A DNA stretch of 64,000 nucleotides from Oscillospiraceae bacterium (GCA_015066225.1 SVOT01000001.1:186001-250000); one strand, 5' to 3'; positions 35,822 through 46,151 are shown, counted from the first letter of the stretch. The notes: generated from the sequence alone by a model not told the origin. Numbers and translations are program-made.

Positions 35822-37027
35822 ATGAGTATTAAACACACATATTACAGAGCCTATCAGAAAACAATGAAATTTGCAGTTAATTTCCTTGATTGGACTCCCC
35901 CGAAGCTCATTAAGGGCGCCGGTGCTGTTCTTCAGTTGCCCGAGCTTGTTAAAAAAGAGGGGCTTAACAACGTACTGGTTGTAACAGATAAGGGTCTTAT
36001 GGGTCTTGGTCTTCTCAATCCTCTTTTTGAAGCACTTGAAAAGGCAGGCATCAAATATTCCGTATTTGACAGCGTTCAGCCCAACCCCACAATCTACAAC
36101 GTTGAGGATGCGCTCAAAATGTATAAAGAAAACGGTTGCCAGGGCTTTATCGCTTTTGGTGGCGGCTCACCTATGGACTGTGCTAAGGTCACAGCCGCAA
36201 GAGTTGTTAAACCTAAACAGACACCATCAGATATGCGTGGCGTTCTCAAGGTACTTAAAAAGCTGCCACCCTTCTTTGCTGTTCCCACAACAGCGGGCAC
36301 AGGCTCAGAATGCACCATTGCCGCCGTTATTTCAAACCCCGACACACACGAAAAGAATTCTATTATGGACCCTGTTCTTCGTCCTAAATACGCTATTCTT
36401 GACCCTGAGCTTACAGTTGGACTTCCGCCCCATATAACCTCAACAACGGGTATGGATGCCCTTACACACGCCGTAGAGGCATACATAGGCAAGAGCAATA
36501 CCAAGCAGACTGAAGAAGATGCAATTATTGCCACAAAGCTGATTTTCAACAATATTAAAACTGCCTATGAAGACGGTAAAAACATCGAAGCACGTGAGAA
36601 TATGCTCGTTGGTTCTTTCCATGCGGGTCTTGCATTCACAAGAGCATACGTTGGCTATGTTCATGCAATTGCCCACAACCTTGGCGGTATGTACAACATA
36701 CCCCACGGTCTTGCAAATGCTGTTATTCTCCCCTATGTTCTTGAGTTCTTTGGCGAGAGCGCATACAAGCGACTTGCAGAGCTTGCAGACATTGCCGGTG
36801 TTTCCGGTGCGGCACAGGGCGACAGAGAAAAAGCAAAAAACTTCATTGCTGCTATAAAGAAGCTCAATGAAGAAATGAATATCCCCGATAAATTTGACCA
36901 GATTAAGGACGAAGATATCGAGCTTATTGCGGAACGTGCACTTATGGAAGGCAATCCCCTTTACCCCGTTCCGAGAATTATGAATCTCGAAGAGTGCAAA
37001 GCAATAATAAAAAAGCTTCAGAAATAA
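35822..37027 (+). CDS. Iron-containing alcohol dehydrogenase
   Basis: A 401-residue group III dehydrogenase. GGGSPMDCAKV binds NAD(P); the metal ligands are expected in LTHAVEAYIG, HAIAHNLGG and NIPHGLANA. Such enzymes reduce aldehydes (butanol, propanediol and similar) in fermentation. RBS GGAGG. Thirteen base pairs after the CmpB gene, so probably the last gene of the tyrS run. It ends with a hairpin terminator at 37081. Confidence 0.93.
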   Translation: MSIKHTYYRAYQKTMKFAVNFLDWTPPKLIKGAGAVLQLPELVKKEGLNNVLVVTDKGLMGLGLLNPLFEALEKAGIKYSVFDSVQPNPTIYNVEDALKMYKENGCQGFIAFGGGSPMDCAKVTAARVVKPKQTPSDMRGVLKVLKKLPPFFAVPTTAGTGSECTIAAVISNPDTHEKNSIMDPVLRPKYAILDPELTVGLPPHITSTTGMDALTHAVEAYIGKSNTKQTEEDAIIATKLIFNNIKTAYEDGKNIEARENMLVGSFHAGLAFTRAYVGYVHAIAHNLGGMYNIPHGLANAVILPYVLEFFGESAYKRLAELADIAGVSGAAQGDREKAKNFIAAIKKLNEEMNIPDKFDQIKDEDIELIAERALMEGNPLYPVPRIMNLEECKAIIKKLQK

Positions 37028-37030
37028 TTT

Positions 37031-37310
37031 AAAAGGGGCTGTAAAAAAAGCGCAGACCGCACAAAACTATATAAATAAAGGGACTTTTATTAGGTTTAAA
37101 GCCTATAAAAGTCCTATTTTTTAATAAAGAACGAAATACTTGTGTTTTGTGCTACAAACAAACCTCGCCACTCGACGTACCTTTGTACGCCTTCGGGCAA
37201 ACAAAATAAGTCTGAAGCCTTGTTTTTGCTCGGTTTGTCCGTTCTGCATCTTTTTTTCCTATCCCCTGAAAAGGAGCTGTAAAAAAACGTTCGTTTTTTT
37301 ACAGCTCCTT
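37031..37310. repeat. Intergenic element bounded by AAAAGGRGCTGTAAAAAAA copies
   Basis: About 280 bp without a believable gene. It begins with AAAAGGGGCTGTAAAAAAAG at 37031 and ends in a complete hairpin of the same sequence at 37271; the same motif forms the terminator at 8584. Between them are a terminator stem (37081-37114) and GC-richer sequence with short palindromes. The ORF 37114..37464 across it overlaps the subtilase C-terminus and is not believed. Confidence 0.45.
37081..37122 (+). terminator. Terminator of the alcohol dehydrogenase gene
   Basis: GGACTTTTAT / ATAAAAGTCC with an extra AGG/CCT pairing, followed by TATTTTTT. Confidence 0.75.
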
Positions 37311-37312
37311 TT
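37271..37312. terminator. Strong bidirectional terminator
   Basis: Nineteen-base arms, 5' AAGGAGCTGTAAAAAAACG, with only a TT centre, then a T-run. Three bp from the stop of the leftward subtilase gene. Confidence 0.8.
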
Positions 37313-40300
37313 TTATGATGCCATAAATTGATTAACAAACTCCTGGTAATCCGCAACAGTAATTGTATTGCCGCTTGTTGCGCCGACAACGTTTGCCGCT
37401 GTATATGCACAGCCAACGAAATATGTTGACTTATCAATGGAACGTTCAACTTCCTGAACGTCAAGAACGTCGCTTACACCATCTTGATTAACGTCACCTT
37501 TTATTACAAACTGAAAATCAAATGAATACGTATTTAATACTTTTATAGTTGCCTTTGTACCGGTTGCCAGGTAATCCACCCCACCGGCTACGTGAGTTAA
37601 ACTCATTTCAAGCCCTGTAACCTCACTGTTAAAGCCAATAACATCAAAAATATCACTATGTATTGCGTTATCGCCCACATAAACTGTATAGGGCTTTACC
37701 CTTGAATCAATATACACATCATCATTTATCGGATAATAATATTTGTAATCTCTATTTAATATATAAATAGATTCAAAAGAATACGAAGTGTCACCAAAGG
37801 TGTTTGTAATAACGCAACAATAATACGGCCACGATGAATCAGAGGGAACAAGCGTGTTGCCTGTAGCTACACTTCGTTTTGTATCATCATTATTGTAATC
37901 CTTACTGTGTAAGCCATACCATACACACTTTGAATTCAAACCAATATAATCAACTGTGATGGGTTGTGAAGCATCTGTAATAACCTTTGGAGCATTAGTT
38001 ACAAACGTTGTTTCATCAGTCAAAACGATGTAATTCAAGCACAATTCTTCAGCCTTTTTGTGGGCGGTTGTTCCATTAAAAACATACATAACACAATTAT
38101 CGTTTTCTGCTATATCCAAGGTAATCATATATGGTGAAATAACCGCAAACCCTTGGTCAGGTAAATCATAAACTGCTGAAACAGTATTAAGATAAGTCTT
38201 TTCAAGGTTACATTCATCAAAGCAACCGTCGGTTACTGTTCTGAGGTTTTTGAATTCAGCAGTCTTTATCGGAGTTTTGCCCAAAGCGGCTTTCCCCAAG
38301 GTTTCGGCATCACTAACATTTATATTTACCAAACCCGTGCAACCATAGAAAGCATAATCTCCAATGTACTTTATTGAAGTTGAATTTATAGTATCAAGCA
38401 AATAACAACCGTAAAAAGCTTCTTTACCCACTTTTTCAAGAGCCAAAAGACTTACCTCAACAAGGTTTTCGGCATTTTTAAAGGCACCATCAGGTAACTC
38501 TGTTAACGAGTCAGCCCAAAACTGAGCCAGTTTAGGACAATTTGCAGGAATGAAGTGATTCCCCGAATCCGATTCTAAGTTTAGTAAAGAATTAAGTTTA
38601 AGCGTTAATAAATTGTCGCAATTATCAAAGATGCCATCTGATAATAACTCAACAGATGATGCCGAAACATAAGACAACGCCTCACAATTATAAAACAAAT
38701 TTTCAGGAAACTCGGTAATTCTGAAGCTGTTAAAATATTCAAGCTCCGTACACTCAGCAAAGGCACCTTTACCGATTTGAGTACAAACGTCAAGACTTAT
38801 GCTGGTAACCGCTGAACTATAAAACGCTCTGTCTCCAAGCTCAATAATCGAGTTGGGGCCCGGAGTTACGAGGGAGCTATTGTTCTCGAAGGCACTTTCA
38901 CCAATATATTGAGTGGTGATAAGATTAACTGAATTCAGCTTGTGACAATCTTTAAAAGCATTGTCCCCGATTCTTTCAACTACGCTCGTGTTAACTCTTG
39001 TAAGGTTATCGCAACCCTCAAAAGCGCTGTCACCAATAACTGAACAACCTGCCGCTCTTATATACTCAAGAGAATCACAATTTTTAAAAGCACTGTTACC
39101 AATTTGGGTCATTGCCGGCAAAAAGCCGACACTTCTCAATCCCGAGTTTTCAAAAGCACCGTCAGCAACCGAAACAACGTAAATGCCGTTGACAATTCTT
39201 GGCACAACAATATCTGTATCATTGCCGGTGTAGCCGGTTAGCGCGCCGTTTTCATCGACTGTGAACAACGATGCATCTGAAACAGCCCTGGTATATGAAT
39301 AACTCATATTGTAACTTGGCTTTGAGCCTTCACGAACCGCAAAAGCAGTAACAGTCATATCGTAACAAACCGTTATCGGCTCCGTGAACACCTCGTATGT
39401 GCCGGGGTCCATAAGCGAAGTGTTATAATATATTGTAGCATCAGCATCTTTACAGGTAAAAGATAAATCAAAGCTGCTTGTAAATGTAGATGACCTGTAG
39501 CTGAAAACGGGGCTTGATGTTTTTGCTTTTTCTCGGGTAAGATACTCTGCATTGACATATTTAATTGATTTGTTGCCTAAACAAAACGATGCATTATCAT
39601 CTAATTTGCCGATTATATCATCTTTTGTGACAGCGCCGCCAAACATTGCAAAGGTCACAGCGGCGGTAATAAACGGCGTTGCCATGCTTGTACCTGACAT
39701 TTTTCTGTATGCATTATTAATATAAGTACTTACTATTTCTTCACCGGGAGCGGCAAAATTACATTTAGTACCGTAGTTTGAAAATGACGGTATTTTGTGT
39801 GAATCATCGCAAGCCATAACAGTAATAACTTCATCAAAGCAAGCCGGTGAACAATAAATGTCGTCAATGTTTACACCGTCATTACCCGCTGCGGCAACGG
39901 TTATTATCCCCTCATTGTGCGCATTTGTAACAGCCTCGTGTAAAAGAGCGTTTTCACCTTTCACGCTAAGGCTAAGGTTTATAACATCAACGTCATCTTC
40001 AACAGCCGCCTGAATACCGAGGTACACCTGCAGAGCTGTTCCTTTACCGTCAGCACCAAGCACCTTATATGGCTTAATTTTAACGTTTTCTATTGTGTTT
40101 GCAACAATTATTCCTGCAACGTGAGTGCCGTGACCGCGGTCATCATAACAGCTCATTTCGGGATTGATACTGTTAAAGCCAGTTGGGATAACTCTGCCCT
40201 TCAAAAAATCGTGGTCATTACACACACCCGTGTCAACAACTGCAACAATCAAATCATTTTCATATACAATTTCGTTATCGGAAATATACTTTTTAACAGC

Positions 40301-40819
40301 ATTATACCCGAATTTTTCTGACTGGCTCTGTGTAGGAATTGCATCATAAATCAGGTTATCGGGTGTTCCCACCTCGTCTGAAGAAACGCTTTCCTCGCAC
40401 ACTAAATCTTCCTGCACAAATTCAACGCTATCAAGAGATAAGTAATATTGATATGCATTTATAAAATCTTCTGAATTTTTAAACTGTAAAACGTGAAGAT
40501 CATTGTAGCCACAGATATGAGCAACAGCATTCATCGAATCTATTTCTCTGTGCGATTTTACAACAAGTCTGTTTGTATATTCTACGTTAGCTTTCGCATC
40601 TGCTAAAGAGCTTTCAGCCTCTGTTTGAGAATCACCATAATATTTTCCAACTGAACCGCTTATAGACATCTGATTATTACCTTCAATTAAGCTACTGACC
40701 TCGGACATAAACTCACGAAGAGCAGCGGATGAATAAGAATCATCGGCAAACACAGATAAAACTCCCACAGACGGGAGCAACAAACAAATTGTTAAAATTA
40801 AACACAAAAAACGTTTCAT
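37313..40819 (-). CDS. Secreted subtilisin/BspA-repeat protein with dockerin-like end (1168 aa)
   Basis: Signal peptide (1-25, VGVLSVFADD), a propeptide-like region to about 150, then an S8 subtilisin domain with D196 (VAVVDTGV), H230 (DRGHGTHVAG), the oxyanion Asn near 313 (AAAGNDG) and S378 (SGTSMATPF). Residues about 430-515 resemble a chitobiase/Fn3-associated module (ATIYYNTSLMDPGTYEVF). From about 530 to 880 there are BspA-type LRR_5 repeats (IGDSAFEGCDNLTRV pattern). The C-terminus carries GDVNQDGVSDVLDVQEVE, a type I dockerin calcium loop, with a degenerate second half. The catalytic triad is complete. It is a paralogue of the next upstream gene. Role inferred: surface or cellulosome-like protease; no cohesin gene is in view. 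Confidence 0.88.
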   Translation of the reverse strand: MKRFLCLILTICLLLPSVGVLSVFADDSYSSAALREFMSEVSSLIEGNNQMSISGSVGKYYGDSQTEAESSLADAKANVEYTNRLVVKSHREIDSMNAVAHICGYNDLHVLQFKNSEDFINAYQYYLSLDSVEFVQEDLVCEESVSSDEVGTPDNLIYDAIPTQSQSEKFGYNAVKKYISDNEIVYENDLIVAVVDTGVCNDHDFLKGRVIPTGFNSINPEMSCYDDRGHGTHVAGIIVANTIENVKIKPYKVLGADGKGTALQVYLGIQAAVEDDVDVINLSLSVKGENALLHEAVTNAHNEGIITVAAAGNDGVNIDDIYCSPACFDEVITVMACDDSHKIPSFSNYGTKCNFAAPGEEIVSTYINNAYRKMSGTSMATPFITAAVTFAMFGGAVTKDDIIGKLDDNASFCLGNKSIKYVNAEYLTREKAKTSSPVFSYRSSTFTSSFDLSFTCKDADATIYYNTSLMDPGTYEVFTEPITVCYDMTVTAFAVREGSKPSYNMSYSYTRAVSDASLFTVDENGALTGYTGNDTDIVVPRIVNGIYVVSVADGAFENSGLRSVGFLPAMTQIGNSAFKNCDSLEYIRAAGCSVIGDSAFEGCDNLTRVNTSVVERIGDNAFKDCHKLNSVNLITTQYIGESAFENNSSLVTPGPNSIIELGDRAFYSSAVTSISLDVCTQIGKGAFAECTELEYFNSFRITEFPENLFYNCEALSYVSASSVELLSDGIFDNCDNLLTLKLNSLLNLESDSGNHFIPANCPKLAQFWADSLTELPDGAFKNAENLVEVSLLALEKVGKEAFYGCYLLDTINSTSIKYIGDYAFYGCTGLVNINVSDAETLGKAALGKTPIKTAEFKNLRTVTDGCFDECNLEKTYLNTVSAVYDLPDQGFAVISPYMITLDIAENDNCVMYVFNGTTAHKKAEELCLNYIVLTDETTFVTNAPKVITDASQPITVDYIGLNSKCVWYGLHSKDYNNDDTKRSVATGNTLVPSDSSWPYYCCVITNTFGDTSYSFESIYILNRDYKYYYPINDDVYIDSRVKPYTVYVGDNAIHSDIFDVIGFNSEVTGLEMSLTHVAGGVDYLATGTKATIKVLNTYSFDFQFVIKGDVNQDGVSDVLDVQEVERSIDKSTYFVGCAYTAANVVGATSGNTITVADYQEFVNQFMAS

Positions 40820-40870
40820 AAATACCCTCTAAATAAATTTATAATAATACTATACACCCTCAACCTTACA

Positions 40871-40906
40871 GCTATATTGTGAAATTATGAATAATTTGTA
40901 AATAAA
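40871..40906 (-). promoter_or_regulatory. Upstream motif shared by both subtilase paralogues (copy 1)
   Basis: Minus strand TTTACAAATTATTCATAATT, about 50-85 bp before the start. The same words (TTTACARATTRTTCATA) occur at 46122-46149 at the same distance before the larger paralogue, suggesting shared promoter or regulator binding. Confidence 0.4.
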
Positions 40907-40934
40907 GCCGACTATCTGTCAAGACAGTCGGCTT
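40905..40934 (-). terminator. Terminator of the 1708-aa subtilase gene
   Basis: AAGCCGACT / AGTCGGCTT, 12-nt loop, 4 bp past the stop, with AT-rich flank. Confidence 0.65.
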
Positions 40935-40938
40935 ATAT

Positions 40939-43900
40939 TCACCAAGATAACGCCTGGTTTACGGCTTGCTGATAATCCAAAGAGTCAATTGAACCATTTT
41001 GATTTGTGTCTGCAGCTGTTTTAAATAAATCTAAAAACTGACGTTTACCACTTGATACACGCTCAATCGCCCGAACATCTAAAACATCAACAACGCCGTC
41101 AGCATTAACGTCTGAGTAAACCACAAGGGTATATGAATCGGCAACAACGCCATCGTGATAAATATCGAGTGTTGTTCCTGTGCCGTAGCACTCCAGTCCT
41201 GCTGTTGTTGAATACGGGGTTAATTCAATATCGCCGTCAACAATCAAGGCGTTTTCGATTGTTCCCACGTTATTGGGGCTATACGTATAAATATAACATT
41301 CCATATAATCAACATTTGTCACGTCTTCATCAACTGTTCTTATTACATTGAACAAATTGTGGCAAAGAGAGCTGCGTATCTTTACTTCGTTGCCGTTATC
41401 CGTGCTTGTTGCTTCGCAGTAATAGTATTTATAATCCGCCTCTCTGCCTTCTTCATACAAGAACTCAATGGGGTCCTCAACATTTTCATCAAGCCCTTCA
41501 AGAACAACGGCATCAGTGCGATTTTCATTGTTACATCCGTACCATTTATATGTAAGATTAAAGCCAAAGCTTTCGAACATAAGAGCATCGGCGGAGTTAT
41601 AATAACCTGCGACATCTGTGATTACGGATTCCTTTTCACCTAAAGCAACAAAGGAGATATCATTGCTGTCACAATAATTTTCAACAACGGAACCGCTGTG
41701 ACCGATAACAACGCTATTCTTTTGGTCAGCGCTGAAGCTTTTTATTCCGGAGCCGATTAAAACATAGTCTGCTACCGGCAAAGAATATAATTCCACAACA
41801 TTTTCAAGATAAAGGCAATCAAAGCTCAGACCATTAAACGCACCAACCTCGGCGGTTTTTAACCCTTTCATTTCGAACTTACCTGTTTCCATTAAGCCAC
41901 TTGCGTTCAAAGCATTTTTGCCGATATATTCAAGTATATCAAACTCAAAAGCATCGGCAGTAATTCTCTTGCAGCCCGCAAAGGCTTCTTCGTTTATCTT
42001 TTTCACGTGCTTGTAATCACATCTTGAGTTCGATGCACTAAGATATGAGCAATTCTTGAAGCATCCCTTAGGTATTTCAGTAAACCTAACCGGAAGCACA
42101 ACAGTTGCTAAATTACCACAATTTGCAAAAGCATATTCGCCCAGTGAATTAATTTTTGTAATTGTTGCATTACTTAAGTTGTCGCAATATGCAAAAGCAT
42201 ATTCGCCAATATCGGTGATACTTTCCAAAGTCGGGTAACTAATTTTATCACAGTTATAAAAGCAGTAATCGCCAACTGAAGTTAAAACCGGCATATCTAT
42301 TTTTGTAAGATACACATTGTTTTTAAAAGCACTCGCCGGCAAGGCTTCAACAAGAGGAAGTGCTACCTCAGCATTAACCGAACACTCTGCAAAAGCTCCG
42401 TCACCAATTTGTGTTACAAGCGGGAAGCTGACTTTTTTGATTTTCGTTCCATAGAATGCTTCATTGCCTATTTCAACAACAGACGATAAATAGTAAGTGT
42501 TCAAGGGAGTGTTATAAAAAGCTCTGTCACCAATAACCTCCGCTTTATTAAAATGAACGATGGTTATCAACGGACAACCTGACAGGAAATTTGCAGGAAC
42601 TTCTTTTAACGAATTAAGGGAAACTGTACGTAATTTTTCAGAATTCGGAAAAGCAATGCTGCCGTTTTCAGTGGTCGGAAATTCAGTCAATGCATCAAAA
42701 GATATGCTCTGAACCGCACTGTTATCAAACGCAGAAAAATCAATATCAGTCGCTTTATCTGCCGTGATGCTGAAGAAATTAGAGCAACCGGAAAATACGT
42801 TTGACTCAATTCTTTTAGCATTGTTTATTGAACAAGTATATAATTCAGGACAGTTGTAAAAAGCACGCACACCCAAAACCTCAGCAGAGTCAATATAAAC
42901 ATAGTAAAGCTTAGGTAAATTCATAAAGCACTCATTAGGAATCGACTTTATTGCGTTACCGTAAAAGGTTTTCAGAGATGTAAAGCCTTGCATATTATCC
43001 GTTGAATCAAAACCGGTGGCGCCATCAACGTTTATATATGTGATGTTTGACTCAATGCCTTCAAAAGCATCAACATTGATTACCTTCAAATTTTTAAGAA
43101 CAACAGTTGTTAACGATGAACAACCTGAAAATGCATTGTCCGCTGCAGTCTCAAGCATTGGCAATTCAATTCGTGTAAGAGCTGTACCACAGAAAGCATT
43201 TTCCCCGATAGTTTTTGCTACAGGTAAGTTCACAGTTGTTAAATTTGCACAGCCAAAAAACATGCTCGCCTTGATATCTTGCAAGGTCATATCCGTATAT
43301 GATTCAAGAGAATACAATGAACCGGGCAAACCGTCGTAACGGCTTTCAAGGCTTTCGAAAACAACAGTTTTAATTGCCGAGGAATCGCTGAACGTTGTAT
43401 TATCAAAGCTCTTCAACTTGGGAAGATTTACAGATTCAAGAGTAGATATTTTTGAAAATGCATATTTGCCTGCTGATTCCAAACCGGAAAAGCTTGCAGA
43501 TGTAATGGCAGTGCCATAAAATCCATAATCACCGACACTTGTAATGCTCGATAATTCAACATTAGAAAGCTGCTTGCAATTTTTAAAGAAATTATCGGGC
43601 ACAGATGTAATTTCATTTGCAACAAAATCAGTAACGTTCGGAGCAAATTCACCCAAGAGTAAGTCTTTTGTTTCAAAGACCTCTGCACAGTTAAAGCTGA
43701 ATTTTTTAATGTTATTACAACCCTCGAAGTCACTTAAATCAACTGTAACTAAAGAATCAAAACACACCTCTTCAAGTGAAGCACAAGAAACAAATGCATC
43801 AACGCCGATTTCAGTTACCTTCTCGAATGCAGCACTTGCAAGTGCCGTGCCGTAAAATGCCTCTGAACCAATTTTTTCAGCATTAATAAATGTTGCGGAA

Positions 43901-46065
43901 TTTAATGCGGTGCAGCCACTGAACGCCTTGTCACCTATGCTGAGAACCTTTTCGGAGCTTATAGATTTAATTGTAACACAATTCTCAAACGCAGAAGCGC
44001 CGATAACCTCTGCATTTGTAATTATAGCACTAAACAAATTGGCGCAATCTGCGAAAGCGCCCTCACCTATAGTTGTGGCTTTACCTGATATAACAGAATT
44101 CACGCCCGATCCCGCAAAAGCACGTGTACCGATTATAGTAGCAGAGGAAACCGTTACCGTTTTTAAGGAAGTAGCATTTTCAAAACTATATTCCTGAACT
44201 TCAATAAGCTTTGGGAAATTGATAGAAGTCAATGATGAGCAACCGTAAAAAGCTTCTGCACCAATCTGAGTTACCGCCGTTGCAGAAATTGTCTTTAACG
44301 AATTGCATCCGGAAAATGCAGAATCTCCAATTTGTGTTAATCCGCTTGCAGATATATTTTCAAGATTAACGCAATCCTTGAATGCATTATTACCGATTTT
44401 AGTTATTGTTGAGTTAAGAGTAACTGAAGTAACTATCGCATTATTACGGAATGCATCATCTGCAACAGCTGTTATTTTTATATCATTATACGTCGCAGGT
44501 ATGCTCACCTGTGCATCCGAACCGTTATACGAAAGAACCGTTCCCGCCTCATCAATTGTAAAATAGGATGCATCAACATCAATTTTTGTTAGGGTTACGC
44601 TGGCAGGCGAACCTAGTAGCTTGCCTGTTTCAACACAATATGCCGAAACGGACACAGACTCTGAAAATGTCAGCGGAGCTTTGTATTCAAGATATGTATT
44701 CTTTGCCATTTTATCTGTTCTGTAAAGGATTTTGGCACCCGCAACAGAGCAGCTGATTTCTAACGAAACCGACCCCATAAACGAAGTTGAAGATTTATTA
44801 AAAACAGGTTTAACCGTTTGTTCTGCGTACGTAACGGGCGAACCCGGATAAACACATTTACCCGAAACACCACCGTAACAGGGCTGACTAATCTGAAGAA
44901 GCTTTGCTTTGACGCTGTCAGGCGAAAGAGAAGAGTTTTTAGACAATTGATATGTAACTGCGGCTACGATAAACGGTGCCGCCATAGAGGTTCCTGAGGA
45001 AGATTTATAAGTATTCCCTAAATATGAGCTTAAAATATTTTCTCCGGGTGCGGCAACGTCACATGATGTGCCGTGATTTGAAAATGAGCAAATACGCCTT
45101 GTATCATCACAAGCCATAACCGTTATTGCTTCCTCAAAACTTGCGGGCGAATATGTATTGTTTGAAATATCATAACCGTCATTACCCGCAGCGGCAACCA
45201 CAACAATACCCGCATTATATGCATTTCTGACGCCTTCGTGAAGAATTTCACTTTCACCCTGTCTGGAAAGGCTGAGATTTATTATATCGACACCATCTTC
45301 AATGGCAGCCTGAATACCCAGATACACCTGCGTATCCGTACCTCTACCACTGTCATCAAGAACCTTATAAGGTCTTATTTTAACGTTTGTTAAGGTGTTC
45401 GAAGCAATAATACCGGCAACCTGTGTGCCGTGACCCCTGTCATCATAGCATGAATCGCCGCCAACACTGTTGAAGCCTGTTGTCTGTACTCTGCCACTCA
45501 AAAGGTCATGGTCATTTTCAACGCCGGAATCCACAACTGCAACTGTAATTGTAGGCAAGCTACTCGCAGAGCCAAGCGAAGACATTGCGGATGTGTAGCC
45601 GAATTTTGCCGATTGAGCTTCCATAGGTCTTTGAACAACACTTTCGGAAACGACTGAGCCTTCTTCACAGAATTTATCTTCCTGAACGTAGTCAACATAA
45701 TCAAGCTCGGAATAGTACTTATATGCCTCAGAAAAAGACTCACCATCATCGAACTGAAGTATATGTAAATCATTATATCCGCATATATGATTTACACTGT
45801 CAAGTGAATCAATTTCATTTTTAGATTTAACAATCAATCTGTTTGTGCTATCGTTTTCGTCTTCTTCAGAAGAACTACCGTTATTATAAAACTTATCAAT
45901 GCTACCGCTGATTGTAAAACCGGAAGAACTAACCATATCGTTATATGAATTATTAAACTCTTGCAACGCCGATAATTCATCGGAATCTGCGGCAAAAGCC
46001 GAAAACACACCTATTGACGGCATAAGCAGGCATATTGATATTATTATGCACAATATTCTTTTCAT
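40939..46065 (-). CDS. Secreted subtilisin/BspA-repeat protein with dockerin-like end (1708 aa)
   Basis: Same architecture as the downstream paralogue but longer. Signal peptide 1-26 (GVFSAFAAD); S8 domain with D179 (VAVVDSGV), H212 (DRGHGTQVAG) and S360 (SGTSMAAPF); chitobiase-like module about 425-510; then about 900 residues of BspA-type LRR_5 repeats (AFSGCNSLKTI, AFYGCSSLTSI and so on, period about 23); C-terminal type I dockerin with two calcium loops, SDVNADGVVDVLDVRAIE and DTNQNGSIDSLDYQQAV. The second loop is better kept than in its paralogue. Tandem position and similar sequence imply gene duplication with repeat-number change. No LPXTG anchor; attachment would rely on the dockerin. 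Confidence 0.88.
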   Translation of the reverse strand: MKRILCIIISICLLMPSIGVFSAFAADSDELSALQEFNNSYNDMVSSSGFTISGSIDKFYNNGSSSEEDENDSTNRLIVKSKNEIDSLDSVNHICGYNDLHILQFDDGESFSEAYKYYSELDYVDYVQEDKFCEEGSVVSESVVQRPMEAQSAKFGYTSAMSSLGSASSLPTITVAVVDSGVENDHDLLSGRVQTTGFNSVGGDSCYDDRGHGTQVAGIIASNTLTNVKIRPYKVLDDSGRGTDTQVYLGIQAAIEDGVDIINLSLSRQGESEILHEGVRNAYNAGIVVVAAAGNDGYDISNNTYSPASFEEAITVMACDDTRRICSFSNHGTSCDVAAPGENILSSYLGNTYKSSSGTSMAAPFIVAAVTYQLSKNSSLSPDSVKAKLLQISQPCYGGVSGKCVYPGSPVTYAEQTVKPVFNKSSTSFMGSVSLEISCSVAGAKILYRTDKMAKNTYLEYKAPLTFSESVSVSAYCVETGKLLGSPASVTLTKIDVDASYFTIDEAGTVLSYNGSDAQVSIPATYNDIKITAVADDAFRNNAIVTSVTLNSTITKIGNNAFKDCVNLENISASGLTQIGDSAFSGCNSLKTISATAVTQIGAEAFYGCSSLTSINFPKLIEVQEYSFENATSLKTVTVSSATIIGTRAFAGSGVNSVISGKATTIGEGAFADCANLFSAIITNAEVIGASAFENCVTIKSISSEKVLSIGDKAFSGCTALNSATFINAEKIGSEAFYGTALASAAFEKVTEIGVDAFVSCASLEEVCFDSLVTVDLSDFEGCNNIKKFSFNCAEVFETKDLLLGEFAPNVTDFVANEITSVPDNFFKNCKQLSNVELSSITSVGDYGFYGTAITSASFSGLESAGKYAFSKISTLESVNLPKLKSFDNTTFSDSSAIKTVVFESLESRYDGLPGSLYSLESYTDMTLQDIKASMFFGCANLTTVNLPVAKTIGENAFCGTALTRIELPMLETAADNAFSGCSSLTTVVLKNLKVINVDAFEGIESNITYINVDGATGFDSTDNMQGFTSLKTFYGNAIKSIPNECFMNLPKLYYVYIDSAEVLGVRAFYNCPELYTCSINNAKRIESNVFSGCSNFFSITADKATDIDFSAFDNSAVQSISFDALTEFPTTENGSIAFPNSEKLRTVSLNSLKEVPANFLSGCPLITIVHFNKAEVIGDRAFYNTPLNTYYLSSVVEIGNEAFYGTKIKKVSFPLVTQIGDGAFAECSVNAEVALPLVEALPASAFKNNVYLTKIDMPVLTSVGDYCFYNCDKISYPTLESITDIGEYAFAYCDNLSNATITKINSLGEYAFANCGNLATVVLPVRFTEIPKGCFKNCSYLSASNSRCDYKHVKKINEEAFAGCKRITADAFEFDILEYIGKNALNASGLMETGKFEMKGLKTAEVGAFNGLSFDCLYLENVVELYSLPVADYVLIGSGIKSFSADQKNSVVIGHSGSVVENYCDSNDISFVALGEKESVITDVAGYYNSADALMFESFGFNLTYKWYGCNNENRTDAVVLEGLDENVEDPIEFLYEEGREADYKYYYCEATSTDNGNEVKIRSSLCHNLFNVIRTVDEDVTNVDYMECYIYTYSPNNVGTIENALIVDGDIELTPYSTTAGLECYGTGTTLDIYHDGVVADSYTLVVYSDVNADGVVDVLDVRAIERVSSGKRQFLDLFKTAADTNQNGSIDSLDYQQAVNQALSW

Positions 46066-46121
46066 AAAGCTCTCCTTTGGTTGTTCTCAAAATAATAATA
46101 ATTCATAATCTTAATATCTGC

Positions 46122-46149
46122 GTTGCAAAAATATGAACAATCTGTAAAC
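46122..46149 (-). promoter_or_regulatory. Upstream motif shared by both subtilase paralogues (copy 2)
   Basis: Minus strand TTTACAGATTGTTCATA followed by TTTTTGCAA, about 57-84 bp before ATG 46065; partner of the copy at 40871. Confidence 0.4.
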
Positions 46150-46151
46150 AA

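Noticed and set aside
37114-37464. ORF of 116 aa over the intergenic repeat
   Set aside because: Overlaps the subtilase C-terminus and a perfect terminator stem; looks like a repeat shadow.
40939-46065. Phage or adhesin assignment for the repeats
   Set aside because: The repeats follow the BspA/LRR_5 pattern and sit between a signal peptide, subtilisin domain and dockerin; no phage genes are near.
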